64,000 nt of DNA, from contig CM035808.1 of NCBI GenBank assembly GCA_020466095.1, positions 9,269,012 through 9,333,011 on the forward strand, read 5' to 3'. The translations under genes and the position numbers were made by a program. Below, one piece after another: positions 11,118-20,912 of the stretch. The notes beneath the pieces are model-generated. The model had not been told where the DNA came from and searched no databases. It saw only the letters and a program-made list of their open reading frames with translations. This DNA is from Chlorops oryzae (Eukaryota; Arthropoda; Insecta; Diptera; Chloropidae). The first letter of the stretch is position 1, and every line of letters starts with the position of its first letter.

Positions 11118-11853
11118 TTAAGGGGACCTTCTGGTCTAGAGCACGAAAATTTAGGGTATTTTCATGATTTTTTTTTGGTATTAAGCCAAATCAAAAACGA
11201 TTTTCTAAGTATGCAGGCTTATTATATTCTTTAATGATAAGAAATAAAAAATGTTGTTGTAATTTTTTTTTTTTTTTTTGTATTTTAAAAAGGACGTTGA
11301 AGTGGACCCTCTTTGAAAAAGTACCTCCGTGGTGTGAAAGATTTTGGCAGTTCTGGTAATCGGAAAAAAAAACAATAATATGTTATTAATCATAATGAAT
11401 GCGGCTATGGCAGGAACTAGAATAAAAAAAATTCTTTTTAAATTGACAAAATGGCGCCATTTTTTATTTCAACAATCAAAAACTCCCCTTTTTTTGACAA
11501 TTTTTTTGATGAAAAAATATGAAGTTCCTGAAATAAAACTTCGATTCTAGTTCGGGCCATAGCCATTGATGTTATGAATAATATATAAAAATTCCAGACA
11601 AATCGGTTCGATGGTTTTTTTGTTTTCATTCACACCAGGTCAAAACAAAGTAGTTTTGAGATAAACGCGTTCAAAGTTGCTTTGATCAAGCGCGCTGCCT
11701 GCTGTCTCTACCTACTAAAACGGCTGTAGCAAAACAAAAATTGTCAATATCTTCACGAAACTTTGCCAGCATATTCTTAAAAGTCTATTCTTCCGAAATA
11801 TATAAAAAAAAAAATCAATTTTCAAAAAATTCTAGACCAGAAGGTCCCCTTAA
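11118..11853. mobile_element. TTAA-flanked MITE, TTAAGGGGACCTTCT family
   Basis: Both ends read TTAAGGGGACCTTCTGGTCT towards the centre, an inverted repeat of about 24 bp including the TTAA target. The element is about 0.74 kb and carries no transposase. An inner inverted pair, GGCTATGG...AACTAGAAT and its partner, lies at about 11402-11417 and 11550-11565. The word GAGATAAACGCGTT near 11658 recurs at about 13809 in the TTAA element at 13269-14013, which ties the two together. A piggyBac or Kolobok origin is inferred from the TTAA target only. Confidence 0.8.
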
Positions 11854-12204
11854 ATTGCCGCAAGCCTCCACATGGTCATTATTTTTGACCAATGGGTTCA
11901 CTTTAATTCAAAAATTCACGTACAATCTGACCTTCAATATAGGAGTTAAAAATCAAATGTTACTATATCTCTATATTCTTTTTGATTAAGAATAAAATTT
12001 CCCGGAAATCTTATCAAAGAATTTCCATCCATTGACATATCTTACCTTCACCGGAAATTGACTCATCTCATTTGAATCTCAAACACATTTTTCTTTTTAA
12101 ATTAATTTTTTATTTATTTATAAACATTTCTAACTATAAATAAATATTACACAATAAAATATCAGACTTTTTATAATATTAATTTACTTAATTTTGTATA
12201 GAAA
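11854..12204. other. 3' flank of the 12.2-kb peptide gene
   Basis: No gene is seen. On the minus strand an AATAAA-type signal occurs at about 12106-12121, roughly 85-100 bp past the stop of the peptide gene. Confidence 0.5.
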
Positions 12205-12366
12205 TCAGACTAACTGTTTCGGCGGAATGCATTTCTTTAGCACTTTTGACCAAACACATCGTTGCTTTGGCATTGGAGCAAATCGCTGCGCCTGTGTCGT
12301 CTGTAATGCCATTACGATGAGTAGTACACACAGTACGATGAATCTTAAATGTTTTGTGAATTTCAT
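12205..12366 (-). CDS. Secreted two-cysteine peptide, 53 aa (peptide family member B)
   Basis: The ORF starts MKFTKHLRFIVLCVLLIVMA, a strong signal peptide ending about residue 26 (QTTQA). The mature peptide would be 27 residues: it starts QRFAPMPKQRC, has a second Cys eight residues after the first, and ends CIPPKQLV. It is strongly basic, with one possible disulfide. It matches the peptide at 9574-9729 in its QR[FY] start, PK-x-R-x-C region and C-[IV]-PP ending. The start is supported by a TATA box at 12453-12458, an initiator-like ACAGTG about 25 bases on, and a leader of about 65 bases. Function is unknown; antimicrobial or gland peptide is speculation. Confidence 0.8.
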   Translation of the reverse strand: MKFTKHLRFIVLCVLLIVMALQTTQAQRFAPMPKQRCVWSKVLKKCIPPKQLV

Positions 12367-12452
12367 TCTTAATTTGTTCTTAAGTATAGATAGGCTTAGA
12401 TTCTTATCGAAGCTCTAAACGAAGTGTCAACACTGTGTGACCACGAGCTGAA

Positions 12453-12458
12453 TTTATA
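12453..12458 (-). promoter_or_regulatory. TATA box of the 12.2-kb peptide gene
   Basis: On the minus strand CTGTATAAATTC is followed about 25 bases later by CACAGTG, a fair insect initiator. Spacing to the peptide ATG is about 90 bases. Confidence 0.6.
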
Positions 12459-12479
12459 CAGAAAAGTGTGGATAGTTTT

Positions 12480-13268
12480 TAGTTGAGGTGGTCCTCAACG
12501 TTTCGTGTTGCCGATCGACTGATATCGATGTCGATACGACTAAAAGGCTTGAACTCAAATAACAACAAATTCAAGCTTACGTTTGATCGTATTTTAAAAG
12601 CTGTAACAAGTTTCGGTTTCGCAGAAATATTCATCAATTAGCCAACGAGCTGAACTTCCCCCATAACACTCTCAGCCTTAAGAAAAAAAAAATGAAAAAA
12701 AAATGAAACAAAATGAAACAAAAAAACACATGTTCCCGCTGCACTTGACAGTAAAAATACTTTTCTTCTTCTTGTTTTTTTGTTCTTTCTTTTCATTTTT
12801 AGTGATTTAGGCAGCTTTTCAGAGCAGTTAACGACCTAAATAAAGGCTAAATAGCAGGTAGGATTTTATGACTCATCAAACGAATGCAGTTGGAATGCAG
12901 TTAAAAAAAGTGTTAAGATCAAATAGTGCATTTCCTTTCGCTTTCCCGCGCCAAAGTCTCAGACCATCAATGGTCCATTTAGTATGTAGATAAATATCTA
13001 TTCAATTATAATTGAAAATGTTCTTTTGTTCGCATTGTGGCAAGATGAGAATTCGAAAAGCCCGCGAAAAAATGTGCGGAAAAATCCCCAAGCCGAGCAT
13101 TCGGTATTCGTTTAAGTAGTCTCTTGATAGAGGGCAGTCGTTGCTATACATTTTTTTATACCCTAAAATACTTGGATTTTGTTTTCGGAATTCGGAAGTT
13201 CTCGGAATATTGCAAAAATTTGAAGCTTTGAAATGAATGAGTGGCTGATGCCGGCTGAATTTTTTTCA
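12480..13268. other. Intergenic stretch, no gene
   Basis: Nothing beyond A-runs and short simple repeats (GAAACAAAAT words near 12690-12725) was seen. Confidence 0.5.
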
Positions 13269-14013
13269 TTAAGGGGGTCTTCTCATTGAAAACCCGTTTT
13301 TTTGACCCTTTTTAAAAAAATTCTTATTTGAAAACGCAAAGAATAATTGAAAACTTTTTTTATTAATTGTATTACAAAAGGTTCAAAGTAAATACAAAAA
13401 TTTTTTTTGCCTCGATACGTGGGCTGTTCAAAAAGTAATGAGACTTCAAAGTTGGTGGTGAAAAAAAAAGGTACCGTCACGGCGGCCACGATTCCGGGTC
13501 TCCGGAGCGTCCGAAATGGAAAAAAAAAACGGGGTTATAACCAGTATAGATGTAATTCTCGGGTGAACCTCAAGCTTAAATTTGTGATTTTTTTTGACAA
13601 AATGGCGGCCATTCAAAAAAAAATTTCAATTTCGGGCTTTTTTTTTTGTAGTTTAGTGTAAAAAAAAAAATAGTAAAAAAATTTTTAAAATTATGGTCGA
13701 GGTTTACCCGAGAATGGTGACAATTCTGCGTCGATTCCACTTTGTTTCATGAAAATCGGTTCAGTTGAACTGGAGATATCATGGCCGCCAGTTCGAAAAA
13801 CGTGGTTTCGAGATAAACGCGTTTAAAGTTTGAAGCAACGCAAAAATTACTCGTTTTAGCGCAGATCTTCCTCGACAAAGAAGGCTATATCCTCTAAGCT
13901 ATTTTGAATTTCAAAAAATCCTTTTAGGGGCATATTCACAACTACCCAAGCTATAAATAAATGCAAAAAAAAAAGTCGAAAAAAAAAATTGCTCAATGAG
14001 AAGACCCCCTTAA
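13269..14013. mobile_element. TTAA-flanked MITE, TTAAGGGGGTCTTCT family
   Basis: Ends read TTAAGGGGGTCTTCTCATTG on the left and the same in inverse on the right, an inverted repeat of about 21 bp including TTAA. Length (about 0.74 kb), end style (TTAAGGGG) and the inner word GAGATAAACGCGTT match the element at 11118-11853. No transposase is present. Confidence 0.8.
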
Positions 14014-14184
14014 GGGGATATCTCCAGCTCTGTCGGTCAGAAGTGAAAAGACTTCATACAAAAAGCTCTTCAGAAATGAAAAACTTTAAATAAAAAACGC
14101 TTCAGAATATTTCTGGAGTTTTTTTTTTATGAGAAGTTTTTCATTTCTGTTTCATAACTGACAGAACTGGATGGAGTCCCTAAG
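14010..14184. mobile_element. Short foldback element abutting the previous TTAA element
   Basis: This 175-bp stretch shares its left TTAA with the preceding element. It starts TTAAGGGGATATCTCCAGCT, and the inverse near 14155-14184 reads CTTAGGGACTCCATCCAGTT. The middle also pairs (GAAATGAAAAACTT with AAGTTTTTCATTTC), so most of it is one imperfect hairpin. The right target site seems mutated (CTAA). Confidence 0.6.
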
Positions 14185-14765
14185 GGAAGAAATGCCAATT
14201 AATATGATAAGACTTCAAATCACTTCTCTTTTAAAGATCTTAATCTTGCCGGGGGGAGATGAAATTGGAGGAGAAGTAATTTTTCCTTATTCTTGACCTT
14301 CTTTCGAAGTTCTCATGCATTCAATTGTTTAGATATTGATATTTTTATAAATTCTTGTGAATATCAAAGAGGCTACAGGTCGTCTTTGTGGTTATTAATT
14401 TTTATTCAAATTTCCCAAATTTTCGACACCCATCGGTTGTCATCTTCGGGGAATTGTCCACTAAAAACAAAAAAATCTTTTTGATATTTTTTTTTTGCTG
14501 TAAAGTTTACTTTGACACCTTGTTTTAAGAGTAATCTATCAATGAAAGCTTGAAAAATTGAAGTAAATTTTATGAAAAGAAACTTTTTGAACAAATAAAA
14601 TTGTTTTCACTAAATAAAAAAATGGGGAAGAAAATCAATTAAATGTTGAAAAAGCGAGTGGAAAATTCGGTCAAATAAACGCATATGTTTTTGAAATTTT
14701 ACTGCATGATATTTCAAAAAATCGGAAAATTTTTTCTCCCCAGTAAATGGTCTTATTTAAGCCTA
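14185..14765. other. Noncoding stretch
   Basis: No gene is recognised; the short open frames on both strands are AT-rich and lack motifs. Confidence 0.45.
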
Positions 14766-15910
14766 ATATGGCATTCAGACGGCATCGAAATCCCGAGATT
14801 TCGGCACTTTTGAGGATTTCAGCCAATATCCAGTCGAAATACAGCGGATTTCCCATACAAATGAATGTCAAACGAAATCCGCTCAGAAATTGGATTTCAA
14901 CGAAATCCCAAGAGAAATCCGGAACAAACTGAATGCAACTCTGTGTTTTTCCATATGTATCGAAGAAATATTGCAACACTACTGTCAAATTTTGAAAAAA
15001 ACCAAAGTAAACAAACAGGCAATGCTGCCACACGCAAACGAAAAATTCCCTACAAACTAAAAAAAAAATCCCCACAATTGTTAACGTTTTTCCCTACCAC
15101 AATATCGTTATATTTTTTTTTTAAATAATATGCCTCTTGCATACAGAAATGTATGAGTACCCATGAATATGGTAGGCTAATATTTTTGAGAATCTTTCAG
15201 GATAGTCTGGAACTCCGAATCGTACTAAAGTCATTTGAAATTTGGTTTTTTTTTCTTCAAAAATTTATTTTTTTTGTTGTGGTTCAAGTAAAAATGATTT
15301 TATTGAAAATATGAATAGGCCTTATCTTGTAGCGGTAAATAAAACCGTTTTCAATTTATTCAAAAAAGCCTATACAAATATTAGTGGTATTCAAGCAACA
15401 GTGCAAACGCAGTGTGCAATATTTGCACTTGTCAAATTGCGTACAAAAAAAGCAGTGCAAATATTGCACACTGCGATTTGCACTGTTGCTTGAATACCAC
15501 TACTATTTCAATTTTCAAATGTGTAGACTATCGACGCTTAACGATAGCTTCGACCGAACTTTTTCACATAAACACAGGTTGGCATAGTTTTTATTTTGTC
15601 TTTTTAATTTTATGACAACCAAATTTATACAAAATTTATTAAATATTATGGAATACATCACAAATTCCGTACATTTGCCGATTTTAAGAAATCGGTACTT
15701 TGTCCCTACAAGTCATTTTTTGTTAAAAAATCCCTAAAAATTTTTAAGGAAATTTCTCTACAATTGGCAGCACTACAAACAGATGTATGACTGTCAAACC
15801 AAATCTTCTCAATGGCGATATTGTCGTGTGAACGCTTGGATTTCGATATGGATTTCACGAAATCCACGTGCCGAAATCCCGGGATTTCGATGCTCGTCTG
15901 AATGGCATAT
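14766..15910. mobile_element. Long-TIR element of about 1.1 kb, no transposase
   Basis: The ends are an imperfect inverted repeat of about 40 bp. Both begin ATATGSCATTCAGACG and continue GCATCGAAATCCC then GATTTCGGCAC; one extra AG separates the two copies. The interior holds repeated GAAATCC/GGATTTC words and a nested 121-bp hairpin element at 15382-15502. A 134-codon minus-strand ORF (14671-15075) overlaps the left arm but runs outside it and has no transposase motif. Confidence 0.75.
15382..15502. mobile_element. 121-bp near-perfect hairpin MITE
   Basis: TAGTGGTATTCAAGCAACAG at the left pairs with its exact inverse at the right. The pairing continues inward through GTGCAAA, CGCAGTGTGCAATA and TTTGCACT with only one or two unpaired bases, leaving a loop of about 20-25 bases. 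Its first bases (TAGTGGTATTCA) resemble those of the element at 15923-16090 (TAGGGGTATTCA), so one superfamily is likely. RNA from either strand would fold into a long hairpin. Confidence 0.8.
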
Positions 15911-15922
15911 AAGAGTTAACCA

Positions 15923-16090
15923 TAGGGGTATTCACAAAGGCGTCGGAAAATAGTAAAGTCGGAAAATCAGAAAATTTTATCTAAGTACTTAAAAAGTTGT
16001 GCAGGATACAAAAAAAAGCTTAAAAATTTTTAAGAAGTCGCAATTTTCCGATTTTCCAACGTTTTTAACACGCCTTTGTGAATACCCCTA
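15923..16090. mobile_element. 168-bp MITE, TAGGGGTATTCACAAAGGCG ends
   Basis: The 20-bp end TAGGGGTATTCACAAAGGCG is exactly inverted at the right end. Short inner segments (GTCGGAAAAT and ATTTTCCGA) also pair. No target duplication was clear. Confidence 0.75.
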
Positions 16091-16642
16091 ATATATCGTT
16101 TTACTTCAACAAATAACCAATTTTATTTAAAAAAAAATCTTTTTAATATTTATATTTTTTTATCTTTATAATTTTTTATTTTATTTTATTTTTTTTTATT
16201 TTTTTATTTTTTTTTTTTGTCAGAAACCATACATGGGATCATTTGGGATAGAGGGTTAAATGAAATTTAACAATTAGTAATTGCGGAATTTTTTCATTCA
16301 ACATTTCGCACCATTTCAATTCGTTCACCACTAAGCCTTGAACAAAAAAAATATTCCGTCATTTCATTGTTCACGATGTGAGGTGTTCACTCTAGGTACT
16401 CCCTTTTGAGGCAAAAAAAAAACCGCTCTGATTAAATGCTGCTTTTTATTTCGAAATAAAAATATTATTAAAATTTTTTTAATTTATTCGAAAATTCATT
16501 CTTAAATTTCCACAAATCAATAGAAATAAATACAATTTTAGTTTTAATCATGGCAAAATAAATTCCATTGCTCCTCTATTCGAATGACGAATTTTTGGAT
16601 TTAAATGATGTTTTTAAGTCACCTCAACTCTCTCATCGAATT
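16091..16642. other. AT-rich stretch and 3' flank of the 16.6-kb gene
   Basis: T-rich simple sequence spans 16130-16220. A solitary GAGGGTTAAA resembles a piggyBac-like end at about 16252. No gene is present; AATAAA-type words on the minus strand near 16440-16560 could serve the gene to the right. Confidence 0.4.
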
Positions 16643-17288
16643 TCAAGCACTCAATGGTATTTCATTGGCAGCAAAATTCTCATCGGAAACATCATTTGCA
16701 ATTGCGATCGGAGTGGATGAAGCGATGCTTGTACTACTAACACCATCATCCTTAATAAATTCTTTTTCACCCTCGATTGGTTCTTTTGCTGCTTGCGTTA
16801 CGACTTCGACCAATTCAATTGTGGCGGCCTCATCGGCGGCTACATTTCCAATGCCAAGGCTTTCCACTGGACGGTGAACAATTAATTTCTCTACCAAATC
16901 AGTTATTGTATGAATGAATCCTTCACCGAAACGTTTAGCTGATTCACCGAAACGTTTCACTTCTTTCTCGATCTCCTCGACCAACGGCTCGGCTTTCTCC
17001 AATGTACATTGGACCGTGCGGAAGAACTTTTTCACATCGCTGAATTGGCCTTTAGCGGGCATCGGTGCCGAAGTTGTTACGGCGTCCGTCACAGCTGTTC
17101 CATCCGATTTCTCATCAACGTCCAATGACTTTTCACTTGCCGTCGTCGTTGAGTCATCACTTTGGATTGCACTGACTTTTGAAGCACCATCAGCAACACC
17201 ACCGCCACCGCCACATATTGATGCCGCTTCGGTATACAGTAATACTACTTAGCATCACTATAGCGAAAGAAGTTGCGAAAAATTTCAT
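16643..17288 (-). pseudogene. Secreted helical protein, frame broken after the signal peptide (family member 2)
   Basis: From the ATG at 17288 the frame encodes MKFFATSFAIVMLSSIT, a good signal peptide, but reaches a stop about 33 codons in. One frame over, an uninterrupted ORF runs to the stop at 16643. It includes a Gly-rich segment with one Cys, an acidic Ser/Thr region, then VKKFFRTVQCTLEKAEP and an amphipathic helix (KRFGESAKRFGEGF). The FFxxxxC motif followed by a helix matches the other family members. A one-base difference near 17230 would join the parts into roughly 214 residues. Sequencing error, a recent null allele and a true pseudogene cannot be told apart here. No intron fits the short gap. 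Confidence 0.6.
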
Positions 17289-18165
17289 TTTAAGCGCTGA
17301 CAAAAAATCTGGCTCAATTTCGAGTAACTCTTTTGTCTGAGACGTCTGAGACACGAATCCAAACTGAAACTTGTTCTACGTCTGGCGAAGGAGTTTGGTT
17401 GGCTTTTGCTTTCGAGAGTTACAACGCAACGTCCAAAAACTATTACATTGGCTACCTGTTTTCTCCTCTTTCTTCCTATACTTTGTCTTCGCCTTCATCT
17501 TTTTGTTGTGCTTACTTCTCTCGTGAGAAAATTCCTCATCTCCGTTGGAACTTAATGCAGTTCAACGTTAAAGATTTCGATTCCGAAAGAACGTTTTCTG
17601 CTTAAACGCGCTTCGAATATTTTCAAAGTATAACGAATATCGTGACGATGCATAAATGAAATTACAGCCTCCTCTTTCGGTCATTCTTCGGCTTTTTTGC
17701 TTTCATTTTATTGTTTTGCTCGCTGATAAAAATCCATCAAATTGACATAGTTTAACAATTTCGACCAAAAGAAATGCTAATAGAAAGAAATCGGTAAACA
17801 AACAGAACTGAGCGCGAGCGATTAATAAAAGCTCTCTTTATTGATCAGTGCAAATTCGTGGCATTATCGAAAAGGTGACCATCAACTCTGCGGATGTGTG
17901 CTTATCAACAATATTTTCCTATTTAATTTAGGCTCAATACTTACTTAATTGATGTTAGAATTTCATTTGGTTTGCCCCATTAAATTTCGTTCAAGGCAAA
18001 AAGCTTTAAGAATAAAGAATCAAATAAGTGCCATACTATATATAATTCTCATTTGCTTCAAGAAATTTCCCGTGCAAGAGTTCAATGCAATCTGGGACTT
18101 TCAGGGCACGGTTTTCATCATACAATACGTTTTCGTTTTGTTTCATTTGTTGATATTTGGTAATA
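17289..18165. other. Upstream stretch of the 16.6-kb gene, no other gene
   Basis: No TATA box was obvious upstream of the minus-strand start. The open frames are low in information. Confidence 0.4.
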
Positions 18166-19030
18166 CAGTAGTTTCGCTATATAAAAAACCCGTATATAAG
18201 AAAAACCCGCCTTTAAGAAACTGTTTACCAAAACCAAAAACTCTATGTAAAAATTTTTATAGTGGGTATTCCGTTTGTGAAGGTCAACCGGTCGTGAGCT
18301 GATAGAGGGGTCAGAACTAACTAAAAATCGTAAGGCAGGGCGGGTCCAAAATGCACCCCTGAGGAGTTATAAGGGAAAGAAAGAAATTTGCAGTTGTTTC
18401 AGAAATAAAATTTTCACGCCTCAACATTTGAATCCAAGATAAAAATTTTAATGCAGTTCAACAGAGAATTGTCAGACCTTTCTAGGCGTATAAAATAGTC
18501 TTAAACTTTATTGCAGCTTCAAGGGTATTTGAGCCTTCAAAGTCAAAATTTTATATTTTTTCAACATTTTTTGACTTTGAGAGCCATTTTGGTATGAAAA
18601 AGGTCCTATTAACACCCATATTTCTATTTTATTCCAAATGTTGAATCGATTTCCTTAAATTTGGTACCCCATATGTCTAATAATTCTTTTGAAAATAAGA
18701 TGAGAAAATTAAATATCTAAATGAACTTATTAATTTCACTGTATCAAGTATAATAAGTTCGATTTCATTGATAGCAAACGGATAGATCCAGCTCCCGACT
18801 GGTTGACCTTCACAAACGGAACACCCTGTATAAGAAACTTGGTTTTTATCAAAAATTTGACACCCCTATTTTCAAATATCGGTAAATTAAAAAAGAAAAA
18901 TTTTTCTTATAAACGCTTTTTTTTTTGTAAGAAGAAATTTTCTTATAAACGGGTTCTTATATAAGAAAAAACCGGATATAAGAATGAAATTCCTTGGCAA
19001 AATCGACTTTCTTATATAGCGAAACTACTG
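18166..19030. mobile_element. TA-flanked TIR element (pogo-like MITE) hosting a nested MITE
   Basis: Both ends read CAGTAGTTTCGCTATATAA and are flanked by TA. Near both ends, words such as TATAAGAAA and AACCCG repeat. About 0.57 kb of its 0.87 kb is a second element at 18260-18828. No transposase is seen. The ends differ from the 1520-2415 element but share the TA target and CAGT start. Confidence 0.85.
18260..18828. mobile_element. Nested MITE of the CAGGGTG family
   Basis: Long inverted ends are present. The right end, inverted, reads CAGGGTGTTCCGTTTGTGAA, and the left reads GGGTATTCCGTTTGTGAAGG, continuing with GTCAACCxGTCGxGAGCT on both sides. It shares the word ATGCACCCCTGAGGAGTTAT with the nested element at 1824-2258, so the same family inserted into two different pogo-like elements. 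Confidence 0.78.
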
Positions 19031-19859
19031 TATTGGGAAAAGTATCGACCTTGATAATGTCGACTGAAAGCATTATTGATATTTATTTATCGCAAAAATA
19101 AATCGATGTATCGATATATTGACCATTTTTATTCTGCATTCTTTTGTTGAAAAAAATACCTTTTGTACTTTTCTAAAATGGTTATTAGCATTCTTGCTTC
19201 TCAAAAATGTCCCTCTGGAAATATTTTTGCAGTCGCGTAGATGTCCGCTTATGAAAGAGTACACTGTTATCGAAATTTTGTGCTCATCTCTAGTGCAAAG
19301 GTCCTTAATATTTTCATACATTTAAATCAAAATGTATAAGTTTCGAAACTTTCTTTTGTTAGGAAATTAATTGGCCAGGTATGGTACATTTTCATATGTT
19401 TGTCGCAAATTTCCCTAAAAACAAATATTTTCGAACAGCAATCACGTTCTTAGGTTTGACTAAAATGGGCTTCATCGATCACATCGTCCACTTTTAAAAG
19501 CCAAGTTAATTTACTTGGTTTTTTGTTAATCAAATTTCTTAAACATAAGGTCTGTTCCCGTACTGTACGAAACTGCCAAATTTTTTGGAAAACTGTATGA
19601 AAATTGAGCAGTTTTGAACTCATGTTACTTGACTCAACAAATCAAAAATTTTAAAGAGTTAACAAAACGATCTTGCACGCTAAGTTGAACACTTTTCGCT
19701 TATAAATATGCATCAGAATTATTTAAAATATTTTTTTAATGCATATTTATAAGCGAACAGTGTTAAAATTAATTGTACGAAACAAAATAAATACAAAATT
19801 TATGACCGCCTCTTTTCGAATTGGTAATTATTATAATTTTGTTTTGATTTTACTCAGCT
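19031..19859. other. Noncoding stretch with a short inverted pair
   Basis: A short inverted pair occurs at about 19688-19760 (TTCGCTTATAAATATGCAT and its inverse), enclosing about 35 bases. No gene is seen. Confidence 0.45.
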
Positions 19860-20111
19860 TTTAAAAAAACTTTTTACACCCGACACACTCCGTTTCGAGG
19901 GTATATTGAATTTGTGCGTACGTGTGTAACACCCAGAACCAGTCGATATGGGCCATATAAAAAATGTGTAAAGAAACGATCGGCGTCACTAGGAGATTCG
20001 ATTTTCGTCCTTCTGTCCGCCTGATCGTCTGTCCGTCTGTTTGTTTTCTTATCGAAGGAGTCGAGCTATCTTCACGAAATTTGGTATGCGTGTTCACGGG
20101 GACATGAGTAA
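19860..20111 (+). repeat. Dispersed repeat with CTGTCCGTCTGT motif
   Basis: The stretch GTGTGTAACACCCAGAACCA ... TCGTCTGTCCGTCTGT ... GAGCTATCTTCACGAAATTT matches, in reverse orientation, the sequence at about 50290-50485. It is a family of interspersed noncoding DNA, possibly an old transposon fragment. It ends exactly where the inverted-duplication arm begins. Confidence 0.65.
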
Positions 20112-20912
20112 GGATATCAACGTTGAAAAATGATAAAACTCAAAGTATTTAGATAAAAATGATTCAAAAATTTTTTATTATTCTCTTTGGTTTATAAATA
20201 CTGTGCCCAATTTAAAAACGCTGCCACATGTTTCTACATGAATTTTACATTAAGAATTTAATTTAGGAATGTTGTGACTAAAAAAAAAAAAAACAAAAAT
20301 TACTTGCGCAATTTACTGCAATTGCCCAAGGCATCTAGAATATATCCATGGCCACATTGTTGTTCAGCCTTAAGAATATCCGGATTTATGATTTCGATAC
20401 TTTCTCGCAGCGAAGCCTTTCCGAGCACAGTTACCTCCTCCTCCTCCTCAGAGTCTTTGGACAGTTTATCCTTAAAATCGTTGAATTTAGTTTTGATGTC
20501 GGCACCCAAATCTTTTGCCTTCTCACCTAATTTCTTAGCGCCATCCTTTATATCGCTGCCAAGCTTCTTCGCACCGTCAGAGACCTTTTCGGCGCCCTCC
20601 TTGATCTTACATCCGATATTCTTAAAGAAATCCCGTACCTCGTGCTCGCCGCTTATGGTTTCTTCGCTGGCAACTTTCGTTCCGATAATCGGAACATCCT
20701 TCAATGAGGGCAATTTCTTCTCATCGCAATCGAGCAAATCGGCCTTGACTGCAGCAGCAGCGATTATGACAGCCGTTAGAATTATAATTATATTTTTCAT
20801 TTTTTTTTATTTTTCAGTTTTTGATTTTTTCAAAGTATTTTTTTCAGAATTTTTGGTTTTTTGTATAAATTCACTTCAAACAATTCCTGGCAGGCGTTGA
20901 ATCGTTTGACTG
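20112..20912 (-). repeat. Left arm of an inverted gene duplication
   Basis: This arm is the reverse complement of about 29848-30620, with few substitutions and small indels, including about 20 bp near 20135-20155. It spans the whole secreted-protein gene, its leader and its 3' UTR. The spacer between the arms is about 8.9 kb. Confidence 0.88.
20300..20800 (-). CDS. Secreted 11-mer-repeat helical protein, 166 aa (family member 3)
   Basis: Signal peptide 1-20 (MKNIIIILTAVIIAAAAVKA) is followed by Cys25, then EVRDFFKNIGCKIKEGAEKV with Cys64. Next come three 11-residue repeats at about 75-107 (DGAKKLGSDIK, DGAKKLGEKAK, DLGADIKTKFN), an acidic run at 117-122, and a C-terminal CGHGYILDALGNC motif (Cys149, Cys161) before SKLRK. 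The 11-mers resemble those of lipid-binding or desiccation-type helices, which suggests a surface-active role; that is inference. Four mature cysteines could make two disulfides. Only three residues differ from the copy at 29951-30451. The gene has one exon; a variant poly(A) signal ATTAAA lies just past the stop. I do not recognise a named family. Confidence 0.85.
   Translation of the reverse strand: MKNIIIILTAVIIAAAAVKADLLDCDEKKLPSLKDVPIIGTKVASEETISGEHEVRDFFKNIGCKIKEGAEKVSDGAKKLGSDIKDGAKKLGEKAKDLGADIKTKFNDFKDKLSKDSEEEEEVTVLGKASLRESIEIINPDILKAEQQCGHGYILDALGNCSKLRK

Noticed and set aside
14671..15075. 134-codon minus-strand ORF as a transposase
   Set aside because: No DDE or DNA-binding motif, it runs across the element boundary, and it is rich in Phe/Cys as expected of AT-rich noncoding translation.
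20274..20900. 208-codon plus-strand ORF opposite the secreted gene
   Set aside because: It is the antisense shadow of the real minus-strand gene; the same shadow appears opposite the 29951-30451 copy.
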